This document shows, in pieces, positions 1 through 10,089 of a stretch of 23,268 nucleotides of DNA. The stretch lies in assembly GCA_014885115.2 (NCBI GenBank), contig WKLE02001898.1:1-23268 (forward strand), written 5' to 3'. This DNA comes from Asterionellopsis glacialis (lineage: Eukaryota > Bacillariophyta > Plagiogrammaphyceae > Rhaphoneidales > Asterionellopsidaceae). The number at the start of each line of letters is the position of its first letter. The stretch's first letter is position 1. Below the pieces are notes generated by a model. The model was given only the letters and a program-made list of their open reading frames with translations, had not been told where the DNA came from and ran no database searches. Position numbers and translations under genes: made by a program.

Positions 1-930
1 ACCTGATTTTAAAGCATTGACAATTTTTTCTTGACAAAATGATTTTGATTGTGTGTCGTCATCAAAGCGATTGTTATTCACTAATTGTACAATTTCCTCG
101 CAAGAACCATATGCTCCAATATCACTATCAATATGTACAAGTGATGCTATGGGAGCTGTTGGTAACTGCTGTTTATTTTGGCGGATAGTCGTCCCATCCA
201 TTTGTTGATCTTCACCACGATACATTGGATGATAAAATACAACATCAAGTATATTGGAGGGAGTGTCAGTATTTTTATCATCAACATTGCGGTGCATTAC
301 GGTATTGTTATTCTTACAATTGTTCTTTGTTTTCGCTGCACCACCACCACTACTACTAAATGCTTTTGGAATAACGTTAGTACGAAGTTCTGACAAATAT
401 ATAGTTTTAATTTCTTCGAGATTTTTAAAATTTGTGACAGCTGTGGGCGCCTTTACCAATTCAAATCCACAAAGTGCCAAGGATGGTGGTGTTGCAACAA
501 GTTGTTGAGTTTGTTCATCCTCCTCCAAAAATCCTAAACGACCATTATATATACGTTCCATCACGTGGTTACTAGGAAAGTATGACGTTTTATGTTGGGT
601 GTAGTGAGCGTGAACAAACTCATTTGCTGCGGAGTAATCAATTTTTGCTTCGCCCCAGCAATGATCTTGATTTTCTGCCAAATCCTTTTTGTTGTCGGTG
701 GTGGTGGTGTCGTCGTTGATATTATTGCTCTGTGTTGGTGGATTCGAAAATAATCTCGTTCTTGTAGTTCCTAAAGCCGGGTGATAAGTAGTAATGAAGG
801 ATAGAGATGCAACTTCAGTCACTTTCCATGGAGACAATAAAACTGCAACTACAATCAGAACCGAAGCTAATCGCAGAAAATAGCATGACATGATGTCTTC
901 ACAATTACATCCATTGCGTTCTTTGCTCAT
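1..930 (-). CDS. Partial CmcJ/NvfI-like (Fe/2-oxoglutarate oxygenase-like) protein, N-terminal 310 residues
   Basis: An uninterrupted reading frame runs from an ATG at 930-928 off the left edge, giving 310 codons with no stop. Residues about 18-37 are strongly hydrophobic (LRLASVLIVVAVLLSPW) and look like a signal peptide or anchor, followed by VASLSF, loosely like a plastid-type cleavage site. Residues about 150-190 read LALCGFELVKAPTAVTNF then EEIKTIYLSELRTNV. This resembles the 'GF.L...PTAV.DF.D...V...Y..E' block of the CmcJ/NvfI/AsaB family of fungal and algal oxygenase-like proteins. Further on, SLVHIDSDIGAY contains an H-x-D pair (H266, D268) where that family places iron ligands. The second half, with any distal His, lies outside the window, so catalysis cannot be judged. 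The Asn/Thr/Gly-rich stretches between blocks look like lineage-specific insertions. The frame is certain; the family call is from memory of conserved blocks and is moderate. Confidence 0.6.
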   Translation of the reverse strand, partial: MSKERNGCNCEDIMSCYFLRLASVLIVVAVLLSPWKVTEVASLSFITTYHPALGTTRTRLFSNPPTQSNNINDDTTTTDNKKDLAENQDHCWGEAKIDYSAANEFVHAHYTQHKTSYFPSNHVMERIYNGRLGFLEEDEQTQQLVATPPSLALCGFELVKAPTAVTNFKNLEEIKTIYLSELRTNVIPKAFSSSGGGAAKTKNNCKNNNTVMHRNVDDKNTDTPSNILDVVFYHPMYRGEDQQMDGTTIRQNKQQLPTAPIASLVHIDSDIGAYGSCEEIVQLVNNNRFDDDTQSKSFCQEKIVNALKSG

Positions 931-1500
931 TGTTGTTTTCAATGCAACGAGTTCTGTGGGAAATCCAACAGGTAAAAAATTAGAATTAGAATTAGAATTA
1001 GAATTATTATAGAATTAGAATTAGACATAGACATAGAATTATTAGAATTAGAATTAGTGTTAATAACACATTTTTTGTACAGGTACGAGTACAGTTAGTC
1101 TTAAATACTTTATAATATTATACAGGTATTATACGACTTAAGAAGTTTCCAAAATACATAACGGTTAATACTATCTGGTTGGGATAAAACCGTTAACATT
1201 TATCTGAAATTATTTATGACAGACGCTTTAGGTGTTGTCAAGCAAAAAATCAAATTATCTCGATATCTGTCTGTCCTCTCTCTCTAAACAAAAATCGCTT
1301 TTGCAGGCAAGGCGAGAAGATACCGATAGAGCCTCGTCTTGTTGCTTCTTGTTCTATCGAAATCTATAAGGTGTCAACACCAAAAAGACCGCCACTTCTT
1401 ATTCACGTATCAACACCAATAGTTCGTCTTACTAAAGAGACAAGACTAACGATTTTTGACGGCTCGTCAAAACAGAAAAGAATCAATCCCAAATTGACCC
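931..1500. promoter_or_regulatory. Shared upstream region of two divergent genes
   Basis: These 570 bases separate two genes that start at 930 (minus) and 1501 (plus), so both promoters must lie here. It holds the TTAGAA hexamer repeat described separately, AT-rich sequence, and a pyrimidine run near 1275-1290. I see no reading frame that looks coding and no certain TATA element. Confidence 0.5.
980..1057. repeat. Imperfect (TTAGAA)n hexamer repeat
   Basis: Four near-perfect TTAGAA units are followed by an interruption and further TTAGAA and AGACAT variants. It sits about 50 to 130 bases upstream of the minus-strand start at 930. It is a simple microsatellite and could vary in length between alleles. 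Confidence 0.85.
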
Positions 1501-3369
1501 ATGTATTCTTTTGAATTAGTTATCGTCGTGCAGTTTTTTTTTCTTCGGTTTGTATTGTTTTTACTTGGTGCAGTACAACACGTAGTAGCTGGTGTTTCGG
1601 CAACGACATTTCCAACAGATCAGAAACAACCAGATTGTATGGATAATAATTATGCTGGCGATTTTTCATCCTTCCTAATAGAAAACGATAAAATGATCAA
1701 GGCAATTGATTTAGGACGTCTTTCAGAGGCACGTTGGATTGCATTACAAAATTTTCATCGCATACCAGAGTGTAAAAGTACAATTGCATATAACTACGAA
1801 CAAGCAGTAAAGAGAAATTTAATAGGCAATGAACAACAAGATGATTCAGATGGTGCAACACTGCATGTTGAAGAATACTTACAACGAGTATCCGATGCCT
1901 TGTACGAGGTGAATAATCCACAAAGAAGGGTTATACCAAAATCGTACGAAAATGACAAGAATATTCATTCATATTTCTGTGATGACATGAATCCTACTAT
2001 TAGTAGCAGTAGCAGTGGTGGAGAACTCATTGCCGAAGAATGGGACAAATGTTGTTCATGGTTACCTCAGACGACGAAATCTTTCCAAGACAAAAAATCA
2101 ATCAGTAGTAGTAATGATTTTTCAGCTCCTTTTACAGATCAAATAACAATGAACCAAAAAGGCAGTATCAGTCATCATGAAGATGAATGTCAACAACCAT
2201 GTTGTGACATCTATCCTTTTTCCAAGTCACATTTAAAGCTTCCAGCTATACATGAACCAGCACTTCGTCTTCGGATACCCGTGGCAACGTCAGTGGCTAC
2301 TAGCAGTGGCAGTATCAGTAGTGGAGAAGCTACATCACCTGCCTCAACAACAACAACAAGAGTGATGGTATTAGATATAGAACAAGATGGATATCTTCGT
2401 GCCTTTGATGTGTCTGGAATATTATGGCCAGCTGGATATCTATTAGCACTTTGTGTGGCTAATTTAGATGCATGCGGAGCATCTGAAGTGAAAAATACAA
2501 TATTACAATATCAATTACGACAACTTCGACGACGACGACGACGACGACGACAGCAACAGGTAGCAACTTCTACTACACATGTTCCTTCATCAACAATAGA
2601 ACAGCATGATGTTGTTCGAGAAGAAGAAACAAGTGGGGATGATGAGGGTGAACGCGGACATGAAGGACAAACAATATCCAATTTTCCTCCTATTGCTATA
2701 GAATTAGGAGCTGGTATTGGTATTCCAAGTATTGTATTATCGTTAGCTCTGGAACAGCAACAGTATTATGAACATCATTCATTGTTGAGAAACACTCACA
2801 CTACGACTACTACCAACGCAACAAGAGCTTCTGATGCTACTAATGGCATGAATCGAGTAGTAGCAACTGATTATGCATCACATGCAGTAGCTTTAACTGT
2901 TGCCAATGCGTATTGGAATCATGCTCCAGGTGTAATAGGAGCATTTTTGAATCATACCAACATGATTGCCTTGACGGAATTGAAAGAACGCTTCTTCCCT
3001 ATAACTACGACTATCAGTACTACCAAGAATGATAGTGATAGTGATGATGGCTTTCCATTGGTAATGGGAGCAGCATTACAAGGTTTATTTCACACTGCTC
3101 AAACGGATGAATTATTTACTATTATAGATAAATTACTTATGAAAAATGATAATGGAGGAGGAGGAATGGCTATGCTTGTTCATTCTGTTGTAGCTCCCTT
3201 GAATGAACCATCGGATGGGAGTTTTACATTGATGCGTCGTATTTCAGGAGATATATTTGGTATGAAAACATTTGCAGGACAATCCTCCGATTTTGAAATA
3301 TCAATCTTTCAACGACAACAGCATCAGTCATTGACGAAAGATAAACAACAATCAAGGGAAGAGCTTTAA
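1501..3369 (+). CDS. Methyltransferase-16-like protein with N-terminal signal sequence
   Basis: This ATG-initiated frame encodes 622 residues. Residues 1-33 form a hydrophobic, signal-peptide-like segment (VIVVQFFFLRFVLFLLGAV), suggesting entry into the secretory route or an organelle reached through it. If translation began at M47 this segment would be lost. Residues 297-319 (DGYLRAFDVSGILWPAGYLL) and the glycine-rich motif I at 400-408 (IELGAGIGI) match the S-adenosylmethionine fold of the Methyltransf_16 (METTL21/FAM86-like protein lysine methyltransferase) family. VVATDYASHAV (453-463) fits the acidic post-I strand, and FPLVMGAALQGLF (518-530) fits the usual 'leading to D..Y' block but lacks its aspartate. 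The family core is normally near 200-250 residues. The extra length comes from an N-terminal extension and low-complexity insertions, including an Arg run at 343-350 encoded by CGA repeats. The substrate is unknown. It is convergent with the kinase gene downstream. Confidence 0.75.
   Translation: MYSFELVIVVQFFFLRFVLFLLGAVQHVVAGVSATTFPTDQKQPDCMDNNYAGDFSSFLIENDKMIKAIDLGRLSEARWIALQNFHRIPECKSTIAYNYEQAVKRNLIGNEQQDDSDGATLHVEEYLQRVSDALYEVNNPQRRVIPKSYENDKNIHSYFCDDMNPTISSSSSGGELIAEEWDKCCSWLPQTTKSFQDKKSISSSNDFSAPFTDQITMNQKGSISHHEDECQQPCCDIYPFSKSHLKLPAIHEPALRLRIPVATSVATSSGSISSGEATSPASTTTTRVMVLDIEQDGYLRAFDVSGILWPAGYLLALCVANLDACGASEVKNTILQYQLRQLRRRRRRRRQQQVATSTTHVPSSTIEQHDVVREEETSGDDEGERGHEGQTISNFPPIAIELGAGIGIPSIVLSLALEQQQYYEHHSLLRNTHTTTTTNATRASDATNGMNRVVATDYASHAVALTVANAYWNHAPGVIGAFLNHTNMIALTELKERFFPITTTISTTKNDSDSDDGFPLVMGAALQGLFHTAQTDELFTIIDKLLMKNDNGGGGMAMLVHSVVAPLNEPSDGSFTLMRRISGDIFGMKTFAGQSSDFEISIFQRQQHQSLTKDKQQSREEL
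2526..2551 (+). repeat. Coding (CGA)n trinucleotide tract, poly-Arg
   Basis: About eight consecutive CGA codons encode an arginine run inside the methyltransferase-like gene, between its upstream conserved block and motif I. It is likely a length-variable insertion outside the catalytic fold. Confidence 0.8.
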
Positions 3370-3694
3370 GTGTTTTTTTTTTTCGGTAAAAAACATTCTT
3401 ACAAAGAGTGGATACTGTATAATCGTTCTTGATTGAAAAAAGTGTCTACTCTTTCTTTGTTTTTTTTTATTTTTCAAAAAACACAATTTTCAAATGATAA
3501 AAATTCTCATTTAGATTTGTTGTTGATTGATTGTACATTACTTTTAGAGATGTACATCTACAAAACATAGTCAAGAATGAGATGTCCTTCTTACGTTTAG
3601 GCAATATCAGCTTTATACAAAAATAGATATAAGTGTCATTTCAATTTTACACGTACAGTCCATTCAATTTCATATATCTTTTTTTTTTTTTATT
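3370..3694. other. Intergenic region between convergent genes, with T-runs and an imperfect hairpin
   Basis: Both flanking genes end here, so it should contain two 3' untranslated regions and polyadenylation signals. Arms at 3401-3416 (ACAAAGAGTGGATACT) and 3441-3460 are imperfectly complementary and could form a stem-loop just after the methyltransferase stop. T-runs occur at 3372-3383 and 3679-3691; the latter lies about 5 bases past the kinase stop. No coding signal is visible. Confidence 0.5.
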
Positions 3695-4915
3695 TTACGT
3701 TTCAGATGGAAATTGTTCTGTTTTTACCACAAAGTATTGTTGAAATCGGTTATGTGCATACAAGAGGTAATCAAATTCATGGCATCCTTCGGTCGATGCT
3801 TGATTGACACCCCATAAACCCCAATACAAATGATTGGCCAAAATAAATCCTTGTACTTGGGCATATAAGTCTTGTACCTCCTTTTCTGTCACTTGAGTTC
3901 CACCAGACGTTCTAGTTTCTTGTAAGTAGGTTTGACAAAATTCTTGTTGAAAGGTTGACGAGGGGAACAAATCGTAATTGGGTTTGGCATTGTCTGTCCC
4001 ACCTGCAAATTCATTAAAATGATTAGCAATATCAAAGGCACAATAATTCAAACCACCATATTCAAAATCGATCAATTGTAATTGTTGTGTTGTTGAATCA
4101 TATAATATATTGGCAGCCAACAAATCATTATGACAAAATCCAACTTTACAAGAGGTGGCATCAATAATGGCATTGGACTTTAACCATTCAATTTCCTTGA
4201 CTAATGTAGTAAGGGGTACCATATCATGCTCCATGCGGTGTGTATCATGTGGTGTTTGAAAGGTAGCCTGAAGAGCTTGATCCATCCAATCTTGTAATTG
4301 AATCCAGAGTGATGGTTGTTGAAGACAAGGCTGATTTTGTTGCAGGGTGGAGGGGATATGAAATTCCATGTGTAGTTTTGACATTTGTTTGGCAATTTGT
4401 GTAGATATCGTTTTATTCGATAATTCAGGAACATCCAAGGCCTTGGCATTGGCATAAAAGTGTTCAATTCGTCCATTACCAAATCGTCCATAATACGGGG
4501 GTGCTAATTTTTGGGTGGCCAAGGCTGCATACAATGTATTTTCCACATCACGATCAATCATGCCTTCGGCACCAAAGACCCGTACTAGTACATCTAATGG
4601 TGGATTAGTAGTAGTAGTAGATGTAGTGCTTTTGACACGAAATAATGCATTTGTAATACCACCCGATACTTTTGAAATTTCATACTTGGTGTCTTCATTC
4701 TTACTGTCCAACAATAAGGATACAGCACGAATAATTGTACTTTCCTTGGATGGATCCACTTTTAAAAATGGATAATACGGTTTATCATCAACGGTAAAAC
4801 AAACTGTTTCATCGTCAATTGCAGTAGCCTTATTGTCATCATGGTCGTCCAAATCTTGAATACTACCATGATGACTTGAACGAGCTAATTCATATTCTGT
4901 AGGTTTAGGAGTCAT
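3695..4915 (-). CDS. Choline/ethanolamine kinase family protein
   Basis: The 406-residue product phosphorylates ethanolamine and/or choline with ATP, the first step of the CDP-ethanolamine/CDP-choline (Kennedy) route to membrane phospholipids, normally in the cytosol. SGGITNALFRV (84-94) is the nucleotide-binding loop and VLVRVFG (109-115) the following strand. FCHNDLLAANIL (260-271) is the Brenner/catalytic loop with D264 and N269. LIDFEYGG (281-288) supplies the metal-binding D283, and the C-terminal HLYWGLWGVNQ (362-372) is typical of the family. These blocks look closer to ethanolamine kinases (ETNK) than to choline kinases, but specificity cannot be fixed by eye. The frame is open further upstream to 5008, but only through a TTG codon. 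The ATG at 4915, preceded by AAAAAAC, is the first usable start. Residues 1-45 are acidic and poorly conserved. The gene is divergent from BMS1. Confidence 0.9.
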   Translation of the reverse strand: MTPKPTEYELARSSHHGSIQDLDDHDDNKATAIDDETVCFTVDDKPYYPFLKVDPSKESTIIRAVSLLLDSKNEDTKYEISKVSGGITNALFRVKSTTSTTTTNPPLDVLVRVFGAEGMIDRDVENTLYAALATQKLAPPYYGRFGNGRIEHFYANAKALDVPELSNKTISTQIAKQMSKLHMEFHIPSTLQQNQPCLQQPSLWIQLQDWMDQALQATFQTPHDTHRMEHDMVPLTTLVKEIEWLKSNAIIDATSCKVGFCHNDLLAANILYDSTTQQLQLIDFEYGGLNYCAFDIANHFNEFAGGTDNAKPNYDLFPSSTFQQEFCQTYLQETRTSGGTQVTEKEVQDLYAQVQGFILANHLYWGLWGVNQASTEGCHEFDYLLYAHNRFQQYFVVKTEQFPSET

Positions 4916-5667
4916 GTTTTTTGGGGGGGGGAGGGGGAGGGAGTCACAAGGATATAATGTAAATAATGTTTTGTAGCCAAGAAATAAGTTGATCGTTGGA
5001 ATTGACAATCAAAAGAACTCTCTCAACACAACAAAGATAACAATGAGCAGAGAGCGAGAGACGAGGAATATACTTAAAATAATAGTATTATCTGTGACTT
5101 TTTCTTTGCGTAGGTGAGTGGAGTGAAGTGGAGTGATTTGGCTTTTATTTTTTTTCTCCTTTTTTCCTCCTGTGGACCTTTTTGGATTGGTGCGGTTGCT
5201 CCCAAAATTTCTACGAAATTATCAGTACTGAATTCTACATGGAAAAATCATGTTTGTCCATCGATGCGTTCCATGTCGAGATGCTCTCGCGCGCGCTCTC
5301 GAACTATGGTGCATATGCACGGACAGACCTTTCCACACCAATTAGAGATGGAGAAAATCCGATTCAAATGAATACTGTAATATCCTGGACATTTCCAGAA
5401 AAGGGTCTGTTTTCGACCGGAAGACTCTCACAGCCATTCTCTCTTTGTCGACTCTCACAAATCTTCCAAATAATTATTTCCATCACGGAAAAAAAAACAA
5501 AGGACAGGGAGAGAGAGAGTGACCAGATTTGGAGTAAACCCGACGACAAGAAGAAGAAAAGAACAAAAAGGCACATGCCATACAGTCGAGACACCCACAC
5601 ACCCACACGAGAAAAAGAAACCCTATAGAGTGCACCATAGAGAAAACATTTATAATATAATAAAAAG
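4916..5667. promoter_or_regulatory. Shared upstream region of the kinase and BMS1 genes
   Basis: These 752 bases lie between divergent starts at 4915 (minus) and 5668 (plus). A G-tract lies at 4923-4941. An alternating CG run is at 5286-5295 (gcgcgcgc core), AG-rich sequence at 5504-5520, and purine-rich sequence leads to the BMS1 ATG. Several small frames exist but none shows recognisable protein sequence. Confidence 0.5.
4923..4941 (+). repeat. G-tract with quadruplex potential next to the kinase start codon
   Basis: Runs of 9, 5 and 3 guanines separated by single A residues lie on the plus strand, 8 to 26 bases from the kinase ATG. The kinase mRNA would carry the complementary C-rich run in its leader if transcription starts upstream of it. 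Confidence 0.7.
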
Positions 5668-8600
5668 ATGGAAGGTGACGCTTTCATTGATCATCATAGT
5701 CATAAAGGTCGTAAGGCTGGACGTGGTGCCAAGGAGGCGAAAAAAGATAAAAAATCAAAAAAGGAGGGTACCCGTGTGGAACGACATAACAATCGGGCCT
5801 TTAGTGTTGCCAATGTCGTACGAACTCAACGTAATATACAACGAAATTTAGATAAAGGTCATAGTAAAGAATATGTACCTTTGAAAGATCGTCGTGCCTT
5901 GGTCGAAGAAGCACCACCCTCCTGTGTCGTGGTCATGGGTCCACCCAAGGTGGGCAAATCCACCTTGATTCGATCTCTTGTCAAGTCGTATACCAATCAT
6001 AATTTAACCACCATTACAGGTCCCATTACAGTTGTGACTGGTAAAAATAAACGCATCACCTTGGTGGAATGTCCATCCAATGATACGGCCGCCATGTTGG
6101 ATTGTGCCAAAATTGCAGATTTGGTCTTGCTGTGTGTGGATGCCAAGTTTGGATTTGAAATGGAAACCTTTGAATTTTTAAACATTTTGCAAACGCATGG
6201 ATTTCCCAAGGTTATGGGTGTCTTTACTCATTTGGATCAATTCAAAACAGCTAAAAATCTACGCCAAACCAAGAAGGAATTAAAACATCGATTTTGGACG
6301 GAAATATATCAGGGTGCCAAAATGTTTTATTTTTCAGGAACAATCAATGAAAAGTATTTGAAAAATGAAATCAAACAACTTACCCTGTTTATTTCTAGAG
6401 TAAAGGTATGTTGTTTGCTTACTCACTTACTTGCTATACTGTACTGAATAGACAAAACGACGAATCGAAAAACTTTTATGTATATTGCTACAAAAACATA
6501 CAACACACATACATTCATCACATATGAAATGTGGTAATGATTGATATGCAAAACAATGGTGACTTCTGTCTGACCAAATATATAAACAAATATGGAGAGA
6601 AAACGTTTTTGCTTGCTGTTTCTAAAATGGAAATCAGTGTATCGATGAACCTACATACATGTAAATGAATGGGTGTGTTGATGTGTAGTGGTGGTGGTTT
6701 CTTGGTGATTTCTTATCAAGATGAAGGATTTGACTTTGTGCGACAAGGAGATTTGTTATACAGTATTCAAATCTGATTCGAGTTATTAATGTCTTCTCAC
6801 GTACAAATCTACAATCATTGTTGCATCTGTACTGACTTTCTTTTTTTTTAAATGGCTTTTTTCCCTCACACCTAACAGTATCGACCATTGGTATGGCGTA
6901 ATACACATCCATATGTTATTGTAGATCGTCATGAAGATATTACACATCCTAATGAAGTATCGGAGAATCCCAATTGCAATCGATCTGTCACCTTTTATGG
7001 GTATGTACGGGGTACGCATTTGAAAACAACACAAAAGGTACATTTAATTGGTGTAGGTGATTTTGCCATGACCGAAATTAGTACCTTGCCAGATCCATGT
7101 CCCATACCGGATGCACAACAAAAAAAGCAAAGTTTAAATCGAAAGGATGCCCTATTGTTTGCACCCTCTTCCAATGTAGGTGCTGTATCATTTGATAAAG
7201 ATGCTGTGTATATTGATATTGGTAAAGCTAATTATACGAAAAAAGAAAATCTTGCTATTGTCAACAAACAAGGTGATCTTGTACAAGAAGAAGAAGATAG
7301 TGACTCATCATCATCCGATGACGAGGATAAGGATGCTCCTGCAGGACTATTGAAAAATTTACAAGATGTACGTGCAGGTGTAGATGAAAAGATGCAAAAT
7401 TCAACACTCCGTCTCTTCAAAGGTAGTAAGGCTGTTCGTGCTGGATCATCTGATGAGGATAGTGACAGTAGTGAGGATGATGACAGTGAGGATGAAGATG
7501 GCAAAAACAATAAATTACCATCTTCTAGAGAAGAATTGGAAAAACTCACCCGTCCTTTCCGACAGGCTGGTAACTGGGGTAAGTCACAGCGGCCAGAAGA
7601 CAGTGACCACGACGAGGATAGTGAAGATTCTGAGACAGGAGATGAAACATCATCCAATGACGGTGGTGACTCATCTGAGGAGGAGGAGGAAGAAGAAGAG
7701 GAAGAGGACTCAGAAGGTGAAGACAACAGCAACAGCAATGATGATGCACCTACTGGTGGAACTTCATGGAAGACAGACCTTTCCAAAAAGGCTGCATTGT
7801 CCTATTTGGGTCGTGAGGCGTCAAATATTAACTTGCAAGAAATGGTTTATGGTACATCGAGTAACTACAATATAATTAGTGATGACGAAGAGGAAGGGGG
7901 TAAGAATCCTTTAGGTGACAATGGTGGTGATAGTGATTCTGATGATGAGTTCTTCAAAGTACGAAAGCCAAGTGGTAGTAGTGGAGCTGTTGCTGACGAA
8001 CCTGGAACGTCCTCCTCTGGTGGTGATGTTGACAAACATGATCCACGGATTGTTAGTGGTCTTGGTGAGGATGATTCTTCAAGAATGCGCTCTCTTGAGG
8101 ACGGTTCAGATTTTGTTAATTTCGATGTCAACCCTTGGCTCGAAGATGGGGAGGATTGTCTACTGGAATCTCTTCGTGATAAGTTTGTCACTGGCAAGTG
8201 GGACAATGGTAAACCAGAAGCAGAGGAGGAGGAAACCTTTGGTGACTTTGAGGATCTTGAAACCGGTGAGAAGTTTGGACCTGGACCAGGCCAAGATGAT
8301 GATGGTGGTGACTCTGATGATGGTAGTGACAGTGAAGGAGTGACAGAAGGGATGACAGATGAAGAAATTCGCGATTACCATGCAAAGCAGAAGGCTAAGC
8401 AAAAGTCAAAGTTTGATGGGGATTACGATGAAGATAAGAAGGCAGGGAATGCATCAGCCGATCCTAATGATGAAAATGCTGAGAATGAGTACCTTGAAAG
8501 TCTCAAACGCCAAAAGGAGGCAAGGTTGCAAAGAAACCGAGAGGAATTCGGTGAGGAGGGTGAGCGGTCTCGATTGCGTCATGAGGGATTCCGGCAAGGC

Positions 8601-9767
8601 CTGTATTGCCGTATCCGTATCGATGGCGTCCCTGCAAGCTTTCTGGAATCGTTCGACCCACATATGCCATTGGTACTTGGAGGCTTGACGCCGCAAGAGA
8701 CTAACATCGGATTAGTTCGATGCAGGTTCAAGAAGCATCGATGGCATAGAAAGATTTTGAAGTGTAACGATCCACTTGTCTTTAGCGTGGGGTGGAGACG
8801 ATTCCAATCCATCCCTGTGTTCTCGACTGAAGACCAGAACGGACGGCACCGATATCTCAAGTACACACCTGAGCACATGCATTGCTTTGCTACCTTTTAT
8901 GGTCCCCAAGTGCCACCGAACACTGGTATTCTCGCAATTCAAAAGATGACAGGAAACATCGAGGGCTTTCGAATTGCCGCAACTGGTGTCGCTTTAGAAC
9001 TAAATGCATCATTCCATGTCGTCAAAAAATTGAAACTTGTAGGAACCCCCTTCAAAATTTATCGAAACACTGCATTTGTCACCGGTATGTTCAACAGTGA
9101 CTTGGAGGTCTCGCGTTTTGAAGGCGCTTCAATCAAAACTGTTTCTGGTGTTCGTGGCCAAATTAAGAAGGCTTTACGTGAAGGCCAGCCTGGATCATTT
9201 CGTGCCACTTTTGAGGATAAGATTCTAATGAGTGATATTGTCTTTTGTAGAACATGGATGCCAGTTGACATCAAGCAATACTATAATCCAGTCACACACA
9301 ATGTCAGTAAGTGGCGTGGTATGAAGTCAAAGGCCCAACTTCAAATAGAAACCAGTACACCTATAGAAGTCAATCCTGATTCTATTTACAAACCTATAGA
9401 ACGTCCTGAACGAAAGATGAAAAAGTTACATGTTCCCAAGCGGTTAGAAGAAGCATTGCCATTTGCAAGTAAGCCCAAGGATGAAACGAAGCGTAAGAAA
9501 AAAAGTTATGTTTCGAAACGTGCAGTTGTTATGGAAGCATCGGAACGTAAGAAAAAAGCCTTTGTTCAAGCATTGAACTCTATCCGGAATGAGAAGGTTT
9601 CCATCCGTAGAACTAGGAATGAAGAGCGTTTGGTAGCCAAACAAAGGAAAAATGCTAAAAAGGACGAGGCCATGGAGGAAGCACGGAAAGCCAATAAGAA
9701 GCGTCAATACAGAGCGGAGGGTAAAAAGGAGAAGATCCGAGAGGCAAAACGACAGCGGTCTTCATAG
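5668..9767 (+). CDS. BMS1: Ribosome biogenesis GTPase BMS1, two exons
   Basis: BMS1 is a nucleolar GTPase of the small-subunit processome that works with RCL1 in early 18S rRNA processing. I join exon 1 (5668-6405) to exon 2 (6879-9767), both in phase 0, for 1208 residues; family members are commonly about 1180-1280. Residues 1-40 are basic. The P-loop GPPKVGKST is at 91-99, with ITLVECPS at 130-137 and THLD at 187-190 as further GTPase motifs. Directly after the splice site, [20 protein letters not shown] through LPDPCPIP (about 247-324) matches the AARP2CN domain. Residues about 380-790 are a long Asp/Glu/Ser-rich acidic region. About 820-1113 (from [12 protein letters not shown]) is the conserved C-terminal domain, including [10 protein letters not shown] and [17 protein letters not shown]. 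The tail is Lys/Arg-rich. The frames, splice sites and cross-junction homology agree, so the call is firm. Confidence 0.95.
6406..6878 (+). other. BMS1 intron (473 nt)
   Basis: The donor is AAG|GTATGT and the acceptor CCTAACAG|TATCG. A pyrimidine run lies about 20 to 40 bases before the acceptor. Removing it joins SRVK to YRPLVW in phase 0, matching the continuous BMS1 family sequence. It is the longest of the three introns inferred here; apart from AT-rich sequence I see nothing in it. Confidence 0.92.
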
Positions 9768-10089
9768 AAATAAGTGTATAGGCGACCTTCATGGAGAACT
9801 CCAATAATACTTTGCTCGCATATTTTGTATTTTTTTCCTTTATAGTCTTGCATTCTATTTCACTATATAGTTTAGTGCTATTCCTAAAATGATTGGTATG
9901 TTGTTGGATAAACGAACAAGGCCTTCTTCTAAACTTAGTTCTTTACACTAGCACTGTTTCCCCATACCATTCATATCATGAGAGGAGGAGTACATATATG
10001 GTATGGTGTTGCGTCCTAAAGCAAAAACATCAGAGACTAGAAAAGGAGGAACTTTTAGTTTTTGCTTTTCCAATTGTTTTGGGTTTTTA
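9768..10089. other. BMS1 3' flank, AT-rich
   Basis: This is the downstream flank and likely 3' untranslated region of BMS1. It is AT-rich with no recognisable gene. The last CpG before the long CpG-poor block is at 10012-10013. Confidence 0.5.

Noticed and set aside
178..508. Small plus-strand frames near the left edge
   Set aside because: They are antisense to the 310-codon open frame that shows family-like sequence; the first starts at TTG.
980..1057. Telomere-like hexamers
   Set aside because: TTAGAA and the T-rich hexamers elsewhere are not TTAGGG-type telomere units and sit between normal genes.
4916..5008. 31-residue N-terminal extension of the kinase
   Set aside because: It would start at TTG and run through the G/C-tract; the ATG at 4915 has good context and family homology starts well after it.
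7232..7786. 184-codon Ser-rich frame on the minus strand
   Set aside because: It is the antisense of the Asp/Glu/Ser-rich acidic region of BMS1; GAN codons read as Ser/Leu on the other strand.
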